Assembly (NCBI RefSeq): GCF_018139145.2
Contig: NC_059473.1
Location: 69,174,707-69,238,706, forward strand
Source of the DNA: Gymnogyps californianus
Taxonomy: Eukaryota > Chordata > Aves > Accipitriformes > Cathartidae
DNA: 64,000 nucleotides
Reading direction: 5' to 3'
Part shown: positions 54,501-64,000 of the stretch, one piece after another
Layout of the letters: each line of letters begins with the position of its first letter
Position numbering within the stretch: the stretch's first letter is position 1
Made by a program: the position numbers and the translations under genes
Notes under the pieces: generated by a model
What the model saw: the letters and a program-made list of their open reading frames with translations, nothing else
Told to the model about the DNA's origin: nothing
The model's database searches: none

Positions 54501-57500
54501 TCAGGAACAGCTGTAAGAAGAATTGCTAGGACAGGGAGATGCCTCAAAAACCCTTTCAGAGGCTAGAAGTGCAAGAAGCTGGCTGAGCTACCTGCATAGG
54601 TAAAATGGCAAAGAGCAGAACCAAAGAGCACACCAAAGCTTTATCAGGGTAAGAATCAAGACAAGGATACGACAGAGAAAGGAGGAGGTACGATTATAGC
54701 TGGATAGAAGAAAAAGGGAGAATTACTGCAAAAGGAGAGGGATGTATTAAGAGCAAAGCTCCAGTGTTAAAAGTCACATGGGATTCTCAGGTGAGAGACA
54801 GATGAAGACATCCATGGTACTGTCATTATTAGAGGACTGTCACAGTTTTAAACTAGAAAGCAGGACTACGCAGGATAGTCAGTTAATCCGGACCTGGAGT
54901 AGAATGAGTATGATTAGAGGCAAATACACAGTTCTGATTTTCCTGTCTTTCAGAGAGAAACATTGTTCTTCAGACTTCCAAACTTTTCACTTTAAAAATG
55001 ACTGACAGCCAGAGGAAGGAAAACAAATATGCTCTTACAGAATTTTTAGTATCTAGCATAAGTATAGCTGGTGTGTTCCTGGGATCAGCTAGCTCTGGGA
55101 CCATTAAGAGGAAAAAGTGACCAAAGATAAAAGCACCCAGAGGCTTAAAGATACAATTTCTGTAAAGTACAATTTATGATTTTTATTACACATATGAATT
55201 TGTTTACATGGAACATATGGTTATTTCTTTAGAAAATAATTTTAACATTAATTACTATTACTCTCTGGTAGACTGTCTCATCTAGTTAGCACGAATGCTG
55301 CAAGACATGTTCAATATACTTAAGTATAATAGCAATTCTGTTTCAGTCCATGAATTCTCTTTACTGCTTTAAGATAAATATCAGAGCATTTAACTTTCAC
55401 AGTCTTTGGGGCATGGACAGGTGTTATGTTGTGCCTTGAACAACACAGAAACTCCTGATGTTACCTGTGACCTCTATGCAGTACCTTGATACAGTTACAT
55501 GTAATAATACTTTTTTTTGTCCACAGTTGCATTAAGATTTGTAAGGTCGATTCATGCTGCTATGTAAAAATGCTGACAAAAATTATTTTTCTGCTCTGAA
55601 GAAATCTACATTTTATATTTGCATGTGTGTACTTCTTGAACATGAAATTGATCTACTCAGGCAAAGCCTCCCTTCAGGACAATATAAAATGGCACAAACA
55701 ACACTATGATGTAGAAAAGTCCTTTTGAAGAAAATCTTTAAAGTGTTAAATATGAGAAATTCGACAGTGCTTTCAAATTTACAGCTTTTACTTTGTCTTT
55801 TCAATTGGAATGCAACCCCCCCAGCAGAGCACACTGCAATAAACCATTCAGGATTCATTTCTCTGTGGGCATCTAAAGGTTCCTTAGAGGCAATTCATAA
55901 ACTTATTAAAATGTACACACATTTCTCCTGCTGCTTAAGCAGATACTTGAAGTGGGTTTTTTTCCAAGCAAATTGCTACTGTTTTGTTAGTAACCTCCTA
56001 CAACTATGCTCTGCAAATTGCATAGTGGGATTGAAAAATTCAGATTTCTGGCCAGTGCTTAGATGTACTTAATTGAATTCAACTGCATTAGACACATACA
56101 GGTTAAATTCTTTTTGCCAGCAAGGCTCCATAACTGCAGTAGCATGCACTGAATTAAATCTAGAAGGAAAGAGGGACGTTTTGGAACAAAGGTGTACTGG
56201 CATGCAAACACCTACCACAAAAATCTTAGCTTGTACTGCTAGTGTATCAAAGAAAGATTTTTTTAAAGTAATGGGAGACTGTTCTGAGAAACTGTAGAAA
56301 TAAAACACACAAGTGAGAAATAGAAGAAAAAAGTAACTTAAGAATTGAGTATAGCCTTGAAAAGTCCCATGTTTGTCTTTCTGTCAACTAAGTTTAAGAT
56401 TACCAAAAAAAAAAAAAAAAAAGCTCCTGAGCTCCTGCATTGCATGCAGAAAAATGAAGGGCTAAGAATCCCTAATTAGATAAAATTAAGCAATACAAAA
56501 TGCATTTATATTCACTCACTAGCCAATAGATATTCATCCAGAAGAAGAATTTATTAAAGACCTGTGGCAGTAACAGAGTTGCTGACCAAAACATACATTA
56601 GCAAAACACATTTATTGGCTTGAATTTTTAACACGTACTAAGAACATATTTACTCATCTTACTAGTTAGAGAAGGTAAAAGGTTACATGCACATATACCG
56701 CTATCTGGCTAATTAGAATCAGATACTGTTTTCCATCAGTTCTACAAAACAATAAATGATCAAATCCTTTAGCATATGAAGTTACTGTTTAAAGAGCAGG
56801 AGCTCCCACCATAGTATCTGTACAGATGTATTCGGAAAATTAGTTTAAATAACAGTCTCATGCTATAATCTTAATACTGACTTTTAAAAACCCCAGGAAC
56901 GGAGCCACAGATCTATTTATTTTGCCAATCAGCTTCAGCCATGTATCCATTAGGACAGCACATACGCTACACTTTTGCTGGAAAGGCTTTCTCCTTCACA
57001 AGCATCATGAACTCAAATTTCCCACTATTCCTTTATGTACAACTGCGTTTGCAATCAACGTTTGCCTCTTTTAAGTGTATTTGTTTAAGACAGTTTTTAA
57101 CTATTCTGGAAGGCTACTCTGTCAGTTAATTTCAATGAGCACGTCTCCCCCTTACTTCATCTCCCTATTTTATAGAGGATGTAAAATGGTTTCTAAACAT
57201 TCTGCTTTCGCAGAAATATTTGTTCCATCTGCTTAGTACTGTTGACTTACGAACATGTGTGGCGAAGTCATAAGGTTCTTCAGAAAATAGAAGCAAGACC
57301 ATAAAGGTGAGCAAGATCTGTGCATGCTAAATACCTTAGGCTGACCCAAACATCATTTAAACCTTGCATGAAAAGTTTTTTCTGTTCTTTGGAGGCCAAT
57401 TAACTTTACCCAGAGAGAGATACGAATAGCTAACTTAATCATAACTGTTGCAATAGACAAAGAAAATATTCACTTTAAATTAACGAAAGCCGTGCTTGCA

Positions 57501-57549
57501 AAACTGCAGAAAAGCTTTAGCACATCCAATTTTAAGCTGATCTCAGCGG

Positions 57550-59200
57550 AGAGCTCTGCTGGAAGTCCACCCGTAGGGTCCCCGCTGCTGGAGGCGCCCC
57601 CCTCGCACGCCGGCAGCCTCCCAAGCCGAGGGCTGGGATTTCGGCACGGACCGGCACCGTCCTCTGCCTTCCCTCCGAGAGGCAGAGGCTGCCGTTTCAC
57701 CGGAGGATTGCCCGAGGCGGTCAGCCACGCCTCTGCCGGGCAGGACACCGCACACAAAACTGCTTCAAACAACCTACAAGACCCCCAGGCCCTTACCGAG
57801 ATTAACTTAACGCAAAGTTGTCATCCGGCTACTTGACCGTGAAACGTGTAAAGCCAGCAAAAGGACAAAACGGACGTCACCATCCCAACCATGCAGTACA
57901 ATACGGAAAGCCAAAGGCAGCCCGGGTCGGGAGGGAGGACAGGGCGCACGGCGAGGACGCTCCCGCGGGCCGGGCCGGGCCACGCCGCGCTCCCCGGCGG
58001 CGCCCGGGACCGCGACCGCCAGCGGGGTGCCGGGGAGCCTCTCACGGGTACCTCAAACCGCGCTCCTCTCACCGGCCCCCTCGCCGGAGGGGCGGGCGGC
58101 GCCCCGGGCCGCGGCTCGCCCTCACGCTCTCCCCGCCGCGGGGCACCTCCTCCCGCCGTCCCCGCGGGGGGCCCGGCCCTTCCCGAGCCGGGAGCCGCAG
58201 CCCCCGGCGGCGGACGGGACGGGAACCCCCGCGCCACCCCGGAGAGCTCTGTCCCGATGAGACTCACCCTGTGCCTGCGGCTCCATGGCGCGGGGGGCTC
58301 TGCCGGCCGCCGCCCCGCGCGGAGCCACGGCTCTTGCGGCGCTGACAGCCGGCGCCAGGCTGCCGCTGCCGCTCCCCTCCCCCGCGCCGCGGGAGCCGGG
58401 CGGGCGGGCGGCGCCACCTGCCGGCCAGGCGCGGGCAGCGCCGGCGCCGCTCACCTGGGGCCGCCCCGACCCCGGCCCCCCTCGCCTCAGCGGCGGGGCC
58501 AGCCCTGGTGAGGGCCAGGTCGGGGGGGGCGGGCGGTGGGAGCCCCGCGGTAATCACCCCTGCGTGGGGGGGATGCCCGCGACGAAGAGCCCTTCGCGGG
58601 GCAGAGAGCCGCCCGACCTGTTGCGCTTTCGCCCCCGGGGAGACGGGCCTCTCCCGGCGGCAGAGCCTTGTAGTGCCCACAAGCCCCGTTGGGTAAGGCC
58701 GCATCTGCTGTAGTTGCACGTAAGAGCACCATGGCTGCCAGGGAGGTGTTAGAAAGGGGAGCTCCTCTTAGTGCCCTTCCCCTGCCCGCTGGCTGACGGT
58801 ACGGTCTGCTGCTTCTTTTAGTATGAAAATCTAAAATATTGGACTCGGAGGCAAGAGTACAAGCAAAGCTTCCAGCTTAAGGGTCGAAAGTCGCAAAGGT
58901 AGGACATGTTCCCTCCCCACAGAAGACCGCAGTGTCCCGAGGACCACCCTCGCGGCGGCGACCCTCTCCCGCAGCCCGGTGGTGCCTCGGCCCCCGGCCT
59001 GGGCCGACCCCTCGGCTCTGAAGCTGGCCCTGGCCAGGACCCGGTTTCCTCGGCTGCACGGTTGTTCTTCGCCATCTCCCCGGCGCCGCGCCTCAGGCCA
59101 CGGCTGTCCCCCGCAGAGGGAAGGCACCTGGGCCTCCTCCCCAGGGGAAGCAGGGAGCCCCAGGGCGCCGGCGGCAGCAAGCAAACAACAGGCGTACCTC
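57550..59200 (-). promoter_or_regulatory. TPD52L1: CpG island with the TPD52L1 promoter
   Basis: This stretch is strongly GC rich and dense in CpG, unlike the AT-rich DNA on both sides, and it contains exon 1. GC-box-like GGGCGG cores occur near 58090, 58400 and 58525. I see no convincing TATA box close upstream of the start codon, which is usual for CpG-island promoters with dispersed initiation. The several long reading frames across it on both strands are composition artefacts. Confidence 0.85.
58268..58286 (-). CDS. TPD52L1: TPD52L1 coding exon 1 (start codon, MEPQAQ plus first base of G7)
   Basis: The start codon at 58286-58284 has a strong context (CGCGCCATGG). Six codons give MEPQAQ, then one G, then the donor GTGAGT at 58267-58262. 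Human D53 begins MEAQAQG, so this is the conserved start. The same frame is open upstream to an ATG at 58454, which would add 56 residues rich in Ala, Gly, Pro and Arg. I regard that as 5' UTR in a GC-rich island, because no family member I know carries such an extension. The 5' UTR and transcription start cannot be placed from sequence alone. Confidence 0.9.
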
Positions 59201-60860
59201 GTGTAACAGCAGCACGGTGAAGTAGCCGGGTGCCTGAAGTGAACGAGTATTTGGCTTACTTGAGCACCTGTGGGCTTCAAGTAGTACCTCCTGTGGTAGA
59301 AGCATGGGAATACATTCAAAGCAATACTGACAGTGCCTATGCTGACGTGTATTTAGCAGTTTGGGTAAAAATGAATTTTTTTCCATTACATAGGTCTGTA
59401 TCCTACTATTCACTGGAAGCTGGGGTGACGATACATAGTTCACAGTGCAGTGTGGATTTAATCTAGATTTTGCTCATGCCAACATAACTTCCACACTTCG
59501 TTACCAGTCCATGTTAACTTCACTTCTGGAAGGGTCCAGAATACTTGTCTTAGCAACGCTGCATTCACCATGGCTAATTATCCATGTATTTGTCAGTCAG
59601 ACACCGTATCTAATTTGTGTATATGATACTACTGAATGCCTTCCAGGACACACTGAGGACGCATAGCTTCTCAAGGCCTGTAATATTAAAAATAACAAAG
59701 CAAGAGAGTAAAGGCAGATGAAGGAAGTATTGGACATTTGTTTGTGAAGTTATACAAACAGGTAATTCTTTAGTTGAAGAAAAACAAATCCAAAAGAAAA
59801 TGATTATGCAGTGAGGTGAAAGAAAAAAGAACATTTATAGGTAGAAAATAAGTTCTTAAAATATTGTAGAACATAGCAAAGTGTCAAATCTACTTATTTC
59901 TCAACTTTGCTTTTCTAACAAATCAGAAATTTAACACCAAGGCAGCTTTAATTTGTGTACATCTAGTGATGTTTTGCTTTAATATGCACACGCTGGTGGT
60001 TTTGAATTTGAATTACTGTAAAACATGAATTATTATTTTTTCTAGCCAAGCCTGTCTTCATTGTGATTTGACATCTCCTTGGGCTGGAATTTACCACTTA
60101 CAAAAGCAGAACAGAGGTTGTCAGAAGAATGAATACCTGTACTCATATCATTTCAAATAAAGAGACATCCTACCATGACAAGATTTGAGCTCAGAAATGC
60201 TATCAACTTCTGCACGAAAAAACCCAAACCCAAGTCCAGCCACAAATGCATGAAACAGCTGAGAAATTTATCTCAGCATGTGAAAATAGCAGTACAATTA
60301 GAACATATACTTTTCTGCAAATACAGGCAGAGGTTTTTAAAGCAGCCTAACTAGTTTCTATGAAGCATAATGAAAACTGAGCACCCAATTTACTTACACG
60401 GCTATAACAATATTAACAACACTGTTTATGTAAAGCATAATTAAAAATCTTACAGAGGCATATGCTGTTCAAACAACAGAAAATTTGGCCAAATTTTTAG
60501 ATGCTGTATTTGATTTATTCTTTACATTCATATATATTACTTATTTTTCCACACCAGAAATGCACTCTTCTGTAAAGAATATCCAAGCAGTGTTTTACTT
60601 AACAAGTATTGGCAAGCAACAAAACTAGTTCTACGTTTAAGAGATCCATAAATATCTTCAGGGGAACAAACCTATAATCTTTATGAGATCCATAGTAACA
60701 TGTTCATCTCATGGCATGTTACGCAGGAAAAGAAATCAGTCATTTACAAGTTAATATTCTCCTGTAACATACAGTTAGAAAACCAGCATTTTAAAGGTAA
60801 ATCTGATTAGAAAATTAATATCCCATTGAAATGATGTCATTTAATTGTAAAGTAGCTGAT
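59201..60860. other. Intergenic stretch between TPD52L1 and the degraded gene
   Basis: This is AT-rich sequence with no recognised exon or repeat, apart from a minus-strand AATAAA at 60514-60519 that could end the degraded gene's transcript. Confidence 0.6.
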
Positions 60861-61085
60861 TCATTTTCTACCTACAGTACAGCAGGACCCATTTTCATAT
60901 TGTTCCACATATATCACTGATTTGGTGAGATTCCTCATCAAATTTGCCTTGTGAGAGATTTTGTTCCACTTTTCTGTCTGAAGAGATTGACATAATTCAG
61001 ACTTTGTTTTCTGTCTTGGAAGGTCTCGATCAAGTTGTAGCAGCTTAGTTGTTGCCTGAGAAAGGTCATTGTCTCTCCCATCATG
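60861..61085 (-). pseudogene. Exon-like block B, probable last visible exon
   Basis: The acceptor is CTGTCTTTTTAATTTCAG. The frame is open for 74 codons, HDGRDNDLSQATTKLLQLDR through KWNKISHKANLMRNL to a TGA at 60861-60863. Phase 0 at its start matches the end of block A (NLQNK then HDGRD). It is charged and leucine-rich, with the look of a coiled coil. It may be the terminal exon: a minus-strand AATAAA lies at 60514-60519, and no obvious further exon follows. An internal donor (GTAGAA near 60873) is another possible end. No homology is recognised. Confidence 0.55.
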
Positions 61086-62490
61086 CTGAAATTAAAAAGA
61101 CAGTTGTTTTTTGTTTGGTTTTTTAAGAGGTCAGACAGAATAAAACAAAAGCCAAATTATTCAATTTTTGAAATACTTATGTGTTACTGTACACTTCAGA
61201 TTACACCATTTTCACAATACAACAGTAAAAGGCATCAAATAAATTTATTATGTTTATGGCATTACACTGACTGTTTTTTGTCCTCCAACACAAAAGCAAC
61301 ACCATTCAATCTAGTGTCCGACTTCGGTGGATCTCTCTGTGCTTGTAGGGAGTAACTGCATGCATTTTGCAGACTGAGATTAAGGCAGGATTCTGCATGA
61401 TGCTGAGTATCCTAACCTCTTACTAAATTTCCATGGAAAATAATGAGGAAAAACTGTGCTGAATAATTCACATAAGCGCAAACAGTCTAAGAACTGTGAA
61501 ATACCAACGGAAATTGTTGGTCCTTCAGGCTGAATGATTGTTTAGTAGGATAAACTGCACCATATGCATACATGCATTTCGTAAGAAAAATGGCAGGCCT
61601 CAGTAAGCACAACGTTCTAGTTGTGATAAAAAGTTAGATCCCCCAGCAATGGGCAGGTTAAAACTTTCTAGTAATACGCCATGGATGGAAAGGCCAAGGA
61701 TATGCTGTGTTTCTTTTGTTTCATTAAAAGGTTGGAAAACCACACTGTCATGTGTTCATACCAGACATTACAATTTATTTCCTTCCATTCAGAAGTCCTT
61801 GAGTTCTTTGCTAAATGCTCTATGCTAAATGTTCAATTCTTGGCATATTGTGGGTTCCAATTTTTGAATGAAATATTGAAAATTAAAATAGAATACGCTC
61901 AATATTATTTCAGAGTTTTTCCCTTAGCCTTTAGTAAATTCTTTTGATTTTCATCTCTTATTCCATGTATACTTAATATTTAGGGCAATCTTGCAATTTA
62001 AAACTACAAAGTGTGAAACGTCAGTGTTACTATAGCATACATCAGTGAGAAGATGTTAGTTGCATTTTAAGTTTTATAGATAGAGACTTCAGTTTAGTCT
62101 GCAGTTTCATACAGTGGGGTTCTGGCTCTATGGGTCAAAAGGTACTAGAACAATAAAAAACAATATAAAAAATACCACTAAGCTAAATTATACAATTATA
62201 TTATTAGAGAACAATATTGCACTCACTCGACCTTACCTTTTAACAGTAAGCAATACTTTTAACTCCATTTTCCACCGGCACTTGAGTAAGAGGAAATGTG
62301 TGACTCTCTGCCTAAAGCATCCCAAAAACTCATGAAGGAAGTCTGTAGAGGGAATATATTGAGTAAAAGTGCGAGAATTTCACCCACTTCAAAGAAAGTT
62401 GAATTTATTGCTTTTATTGAAAGTTGCATGTATTTTCTTCTAAGGGTCCCTACTCTTATCACATAGGTTAGATAAAGGAAAAGATGTTAC

Positions 62491-62660
62491 CTTGTTTTGT
62501 AAATTAGATATAAGATCCATCAACAAAGTTTTAACGCTCTCTGCAGTTCCGTATTATCCATGTCCGCATTGTCCAACATAGCTTTCAGTTCATCTGTTCA
62601 ACTGCACTTCGTTGCAATGTTTAAGTCAAGACGTTTGCTTCCTTTCTCCAAAATATCAAC
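62491..62660 (-). pseudogene. Exon-like block A, one stop and one 1-base frameshift
   Basis: The acceptor is TTGTACAATAACAG and the donor is AAG|GTAACA. The block is 170 nt, one short of 57 codons. In phase 0 it reads VDILEKGSKRLDLNIATKCS, a TGA at 62598-62600, then TDELKAMLDNADMDNTELQ. The frame is then lost and continues in another frame as SVKTLLMDLISNLQNK up to the donor. Adding one base near 62545 would restore phase 0 at both ends, so a 1-base deletion is the simplest explanation. The sequence looks helical or coiled-coil. I do not recognise the family. Confidence 0.55.
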
Positions 62661-62757
62661 CTGTTATTGTACAAGAGATAAAGTAACAGATTTACCTCCA
62701 TCATTTGCCATCTACTACATACACACATATCTCCATACAAGCTCCTTTAATACTTTC

Positions 62758-62762
62758 CAATT
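62758..62762. repeat. Target site duplication CAATT, left copy
   Basis: It matches 63369-63373 exactly and abuts the TG of the LTR. Confidence 0.9.
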
Positions 62763-63368
62763 TGTCCTGGCTTTGGCTGGGACAGAGTTAACTCTCTTCT
62801 TAGTAGCTGGTACAGTGCTGTGTTTTGGATTTAGTGTGAGAATGATGTTGATAACACTCTGATGTTTTAGTTGTTGCTAAGTAGCGCTTATCCTAAGCCA
62901 AGGACTTTTCAGTTTCCCATGCTCTGCCAGCAAGCAGGTGTGCAAGAAGCTGGGAGGGAGCAGAGCCGGGGCAGCTGACCCGAACTAGCCAAAGGGGTAT
63001 TCCATACCATAGAACGTCATGCCCAGTATATAAACAGGGGGGAGTTGGCCAGGCGGTGCGGATCACGGCTCGGGAACTAACTGGGCATCGGTCAGCGGGT
63101 GGTGAGCAATTGCATTGTGCATCACTGGGTTTTTTTTCCTTCCCCCCACCTTCCTTTTTTGTTATATTCCTTTTCATTACTATTATTATTATTATATTTC
63201 ATTATTATTATTGCTAGTATTATATTTTACTTTAGTTATTAAACTGTTCTTATCTCAACCCACGAGTTTTACTTTTTTTTTCCCTTTCCTCCTCCTCACC
63301 CCACTGGGAGGGGCGAGGGGGAAGCGGCTGCGTGGTGCTTAGTTGCTGGCTGGGGTTAAACCACGACA
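62763..63368 (+). mobile_element. Solo LTR, avian ERVL type, with perfect 5-bp TSD
   Basis: The element starts TGTCCTGGCTTTGGC and ends AACCACGACA. It is flanked by CAATT at 62758-62762 and CAATT at 63369-63373. A TATATAAA box lies at 63027-63034, and an ATT-rich stretch with ATTAAA precedes the 3' end, as expected for U3-R-U5. The 5-bp duplication suggests ERVL. It lies about 4.5 kb upstream of TPD52L1, pointing the opposite way, inside the intron between blocks C and A of the degraded gene. No internal retroviral genes are adjacent. Confidence 0.9.
63178..63224 (+). repeat. ATT-rich simple repeat inside the LTR
   Basis: TATTATTATTATTATATTTC and similar. The same ATT-rich segment appears as AATAATA in the inverted copy around 48110-48140, so it belongs to the LTR family. 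Confidence 0.85.
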
Positions 63369-63373
63369 CAATT
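63369..63373. repeat. Target site duplication CAATT, right copy
   Basis: It directly follows the terminal CA of the LTR and matches 62758-62762. Confidence 0.9.
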
Positions 63374-63418
63374 CTATATTGGAATTGATAAATGTTGCTA
63401 TGAGGGAAGGCATATTAC

Positions 63419-63565
63419 CTGCCAAGTGAGCTTTGGGAACACCGGGATGTTACCATTGGTGATGTCTATACCGTCACTAGGATATCCAATATCAGAAATG
63501 CTTGGAAGCACAGAATGTTCCTAGGTGTTTCTGTCTTCCTCCTCCACAGGGGTCTCAGATGTAGC
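63419..63565 (-). pseudogene. Exon-like block C of an unidentified degraded gene
   Basis: The acceptor lies in a good pyrimidine tract (AAATCTTTTACAACCTTCAG) and the donor is CAG|GTAATA. The block is 147 nt, exactly 49 codons in phase 0. The phase 0 frame reads ATSETPVEEEDRNT, a TAG at 63521-63523, then EHSVLPSISDIGYPSDG and on to PVFPKLTWQ. The composition is protein-like, and both borders are in frame with block A. The single TAG is one base from CAG or AAG. I do not recognise the protein. It could be a dead exon, or a live exon if the stop is a sequence error or is bypassed by splicing. Confidence 0.5.
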
Positions 63566-63619
63566 CTGAAGGTTGTAAAAGATTTTTTTCTCTCATATGT
63601 TCTGAAGATATGTGAACCC

Positions 63620-64000
63620 AAGACAGTTGTACTGGGTCAGATGGAAGATCCACTTAGCACAATATTTATTTAAACCTGTGCTTTTTCCCTTACACTTCCC
63701 AGCCTCCAACCACTTCTAATTCAGGGACATGAATCTCCATGGATTTCTCTTCCATGAATATATTTGGCCTCCACGGACCTACAAATTTTAGAGCCCTCTA
63801 AGGGACATCCTTTGGCAGGGAGCTCCACAGATTAATAACCTCGTACTTGAGGTTCTAATTTCTTTTGAAGCTGGTTCCCACTACCTTCACTTGAACTGAA
63901 AAGTCCAATATATTTTTACTGACCATGGAAAAGAAATACTCTATCTGATATTCTTCAATACATAGGAGTAGAAGACCACTATGAACCTGATTTCATTGAA
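63620..64000 (-). mobile_element. Ancient CR1-like LINE fragment running off the window
   Basis: The plus strand shows ACTGGGTCAGATGGAAGATC, CTTTGGCAGGGAGCTCCACAG and GAAGACCACTATGAACCTGA in the order seen in old antisense CR1-type copies of turtles, crocodiles and birds. Divergence is high and the right border lies outside. Confidence 0.6.

Larger units (their letters stand above)
36723..58267 (-). other. TPD52L1 intron 1
   Basis: This is the largest intron, about 21.5 kb. It holds a short CR1 tail, the ATCTATAT-rich stretch, an A(23) run and the inverted solo LTR with its duplications. Its last 700 bp belong to the CpG island. No alternative first exon could be supported. Confidence 0.85.
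2343..58286 (-). other. TPD52L1: TPD52L1 gene body, 5' end complete, 3' end outside the window
   Basis: Six exons on the minus strand reconstruct the N-terminal four fifths of a TPD52-family protein, from MEPQAQG through the coiled coil to TTVTSLK. The phases chain as 1, 0, 2, 2, 2, 0, so each junction restores a sensible codon. The D53 branch is chosen over D52 and D54 because of the MExQAQG start, the LLETxxL motif and the SYSIRHSISMPAM cassette. TPD52 proteins are small coiled-coil proteins that form homo- and heteromers and are linked to vesicle trafficking, lipid storage and proliferation; D53 binds 14-3-3. The human protein is 204 residues, so roughly 42 C-terminal residues (starting near TKVGG) are missing here. 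I searched 1-2342 by eye and found no matching exon. Confidence 0.93.

Noticed and set aside
57818..58720. Open frames of 142-206 codons on both strands in the GC-rich island
   Set aside because: The composition is Pro, Arg, Gly and Ala driven, several frames overlap on both strands, and there is no family motif. CpG-island DNA has few stop codons.
62763..63368. One end of a full provirus with internal genes
   Set aside because: The element has both TG and CA ends and its own perfect 5-bp duplication, so it is a complete solo LTR.
60861..63565. Assignment of the degraded gene to RNF217 from expected synteny
   Set aside because: The translated blocks show no RING, IBR or transmembrane features of RNF217.

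Overview
This is vertebrate nuclear DNA, most likely from a bird. Coding sequence is a tiny fraction of the window and is split into short exons with GT/AG borders. The repeats are avian in type: CR1 LINE 3' ends (one finishing in the ATTCTGTG-type terminal repeat), older reversed CR1-like fossils, and solo LTRs of ERVL type. I cannot name the species.

The main gene is TPD52L1 (tumor protein D52-like 1, D53) on the minus strand. Six exons can be read: exon 1 at 58268-58286 (MEPQAQ plus one base), exon 2 at 36607-36722, exon 3 at 28808-28956, exon 4 at 14457-14558, a 39-nt exon 5 at 4974-5012 and exon 6 at 2343-2403. Splice phases agree at every junction. Together they encode about 162 residues up to ...TTVTSLK. 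The C-terminal tail (about 42 residues in human) was not found in bases 1-2342 and should lie off the left edge. Exon 1 sits in a CpG island (about 57550-59200) that carries the promoter. The 39-nt exon is the family's cassette exon and carries an RxSxSxP 14-3-3-type motif.

The introns hold the repeats. Intron 1 has two CR1 pieces at most, and a minus-oriented solo LTR (47947-48549) with a perfect 5-bp target duplication. Intron 2 has a perfect three-arm inverted repeat (30031-30081) and a CR1 piece. Intron 3 has a 1.16-kb solo LTR with an internal minisatellite only 160 bp from the exon 3 donor, an ancient MIR/L2-like piece, a long CR1 3' end and a 230-bp polypyrimidine tract. Intron 4 has an ancient CR1 reverse-transcriptase fossil. 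Introns 4 and 5 share a diverged direct repeat of about 110 bp that brackets the cassette exon.

Right of the CpG island, on the minus strand, are three phase-compatible exon-like blocks (63419-63565, 62491-62660, 60861-61085) that look protein coding but carry two in-frame stops and one 1-base frameshift. I read them as the 3' part of a degraded multi-exon gene that I cannot name. A second copy of the intron 1 LTR (62763-63368, opposite orientation, perfect target duplication) lies inside one of its introns. This broken gene is the most unexpected object in the window. There are no operons, CRISPR arrays, or recognisable tRNA or rRNA genes.
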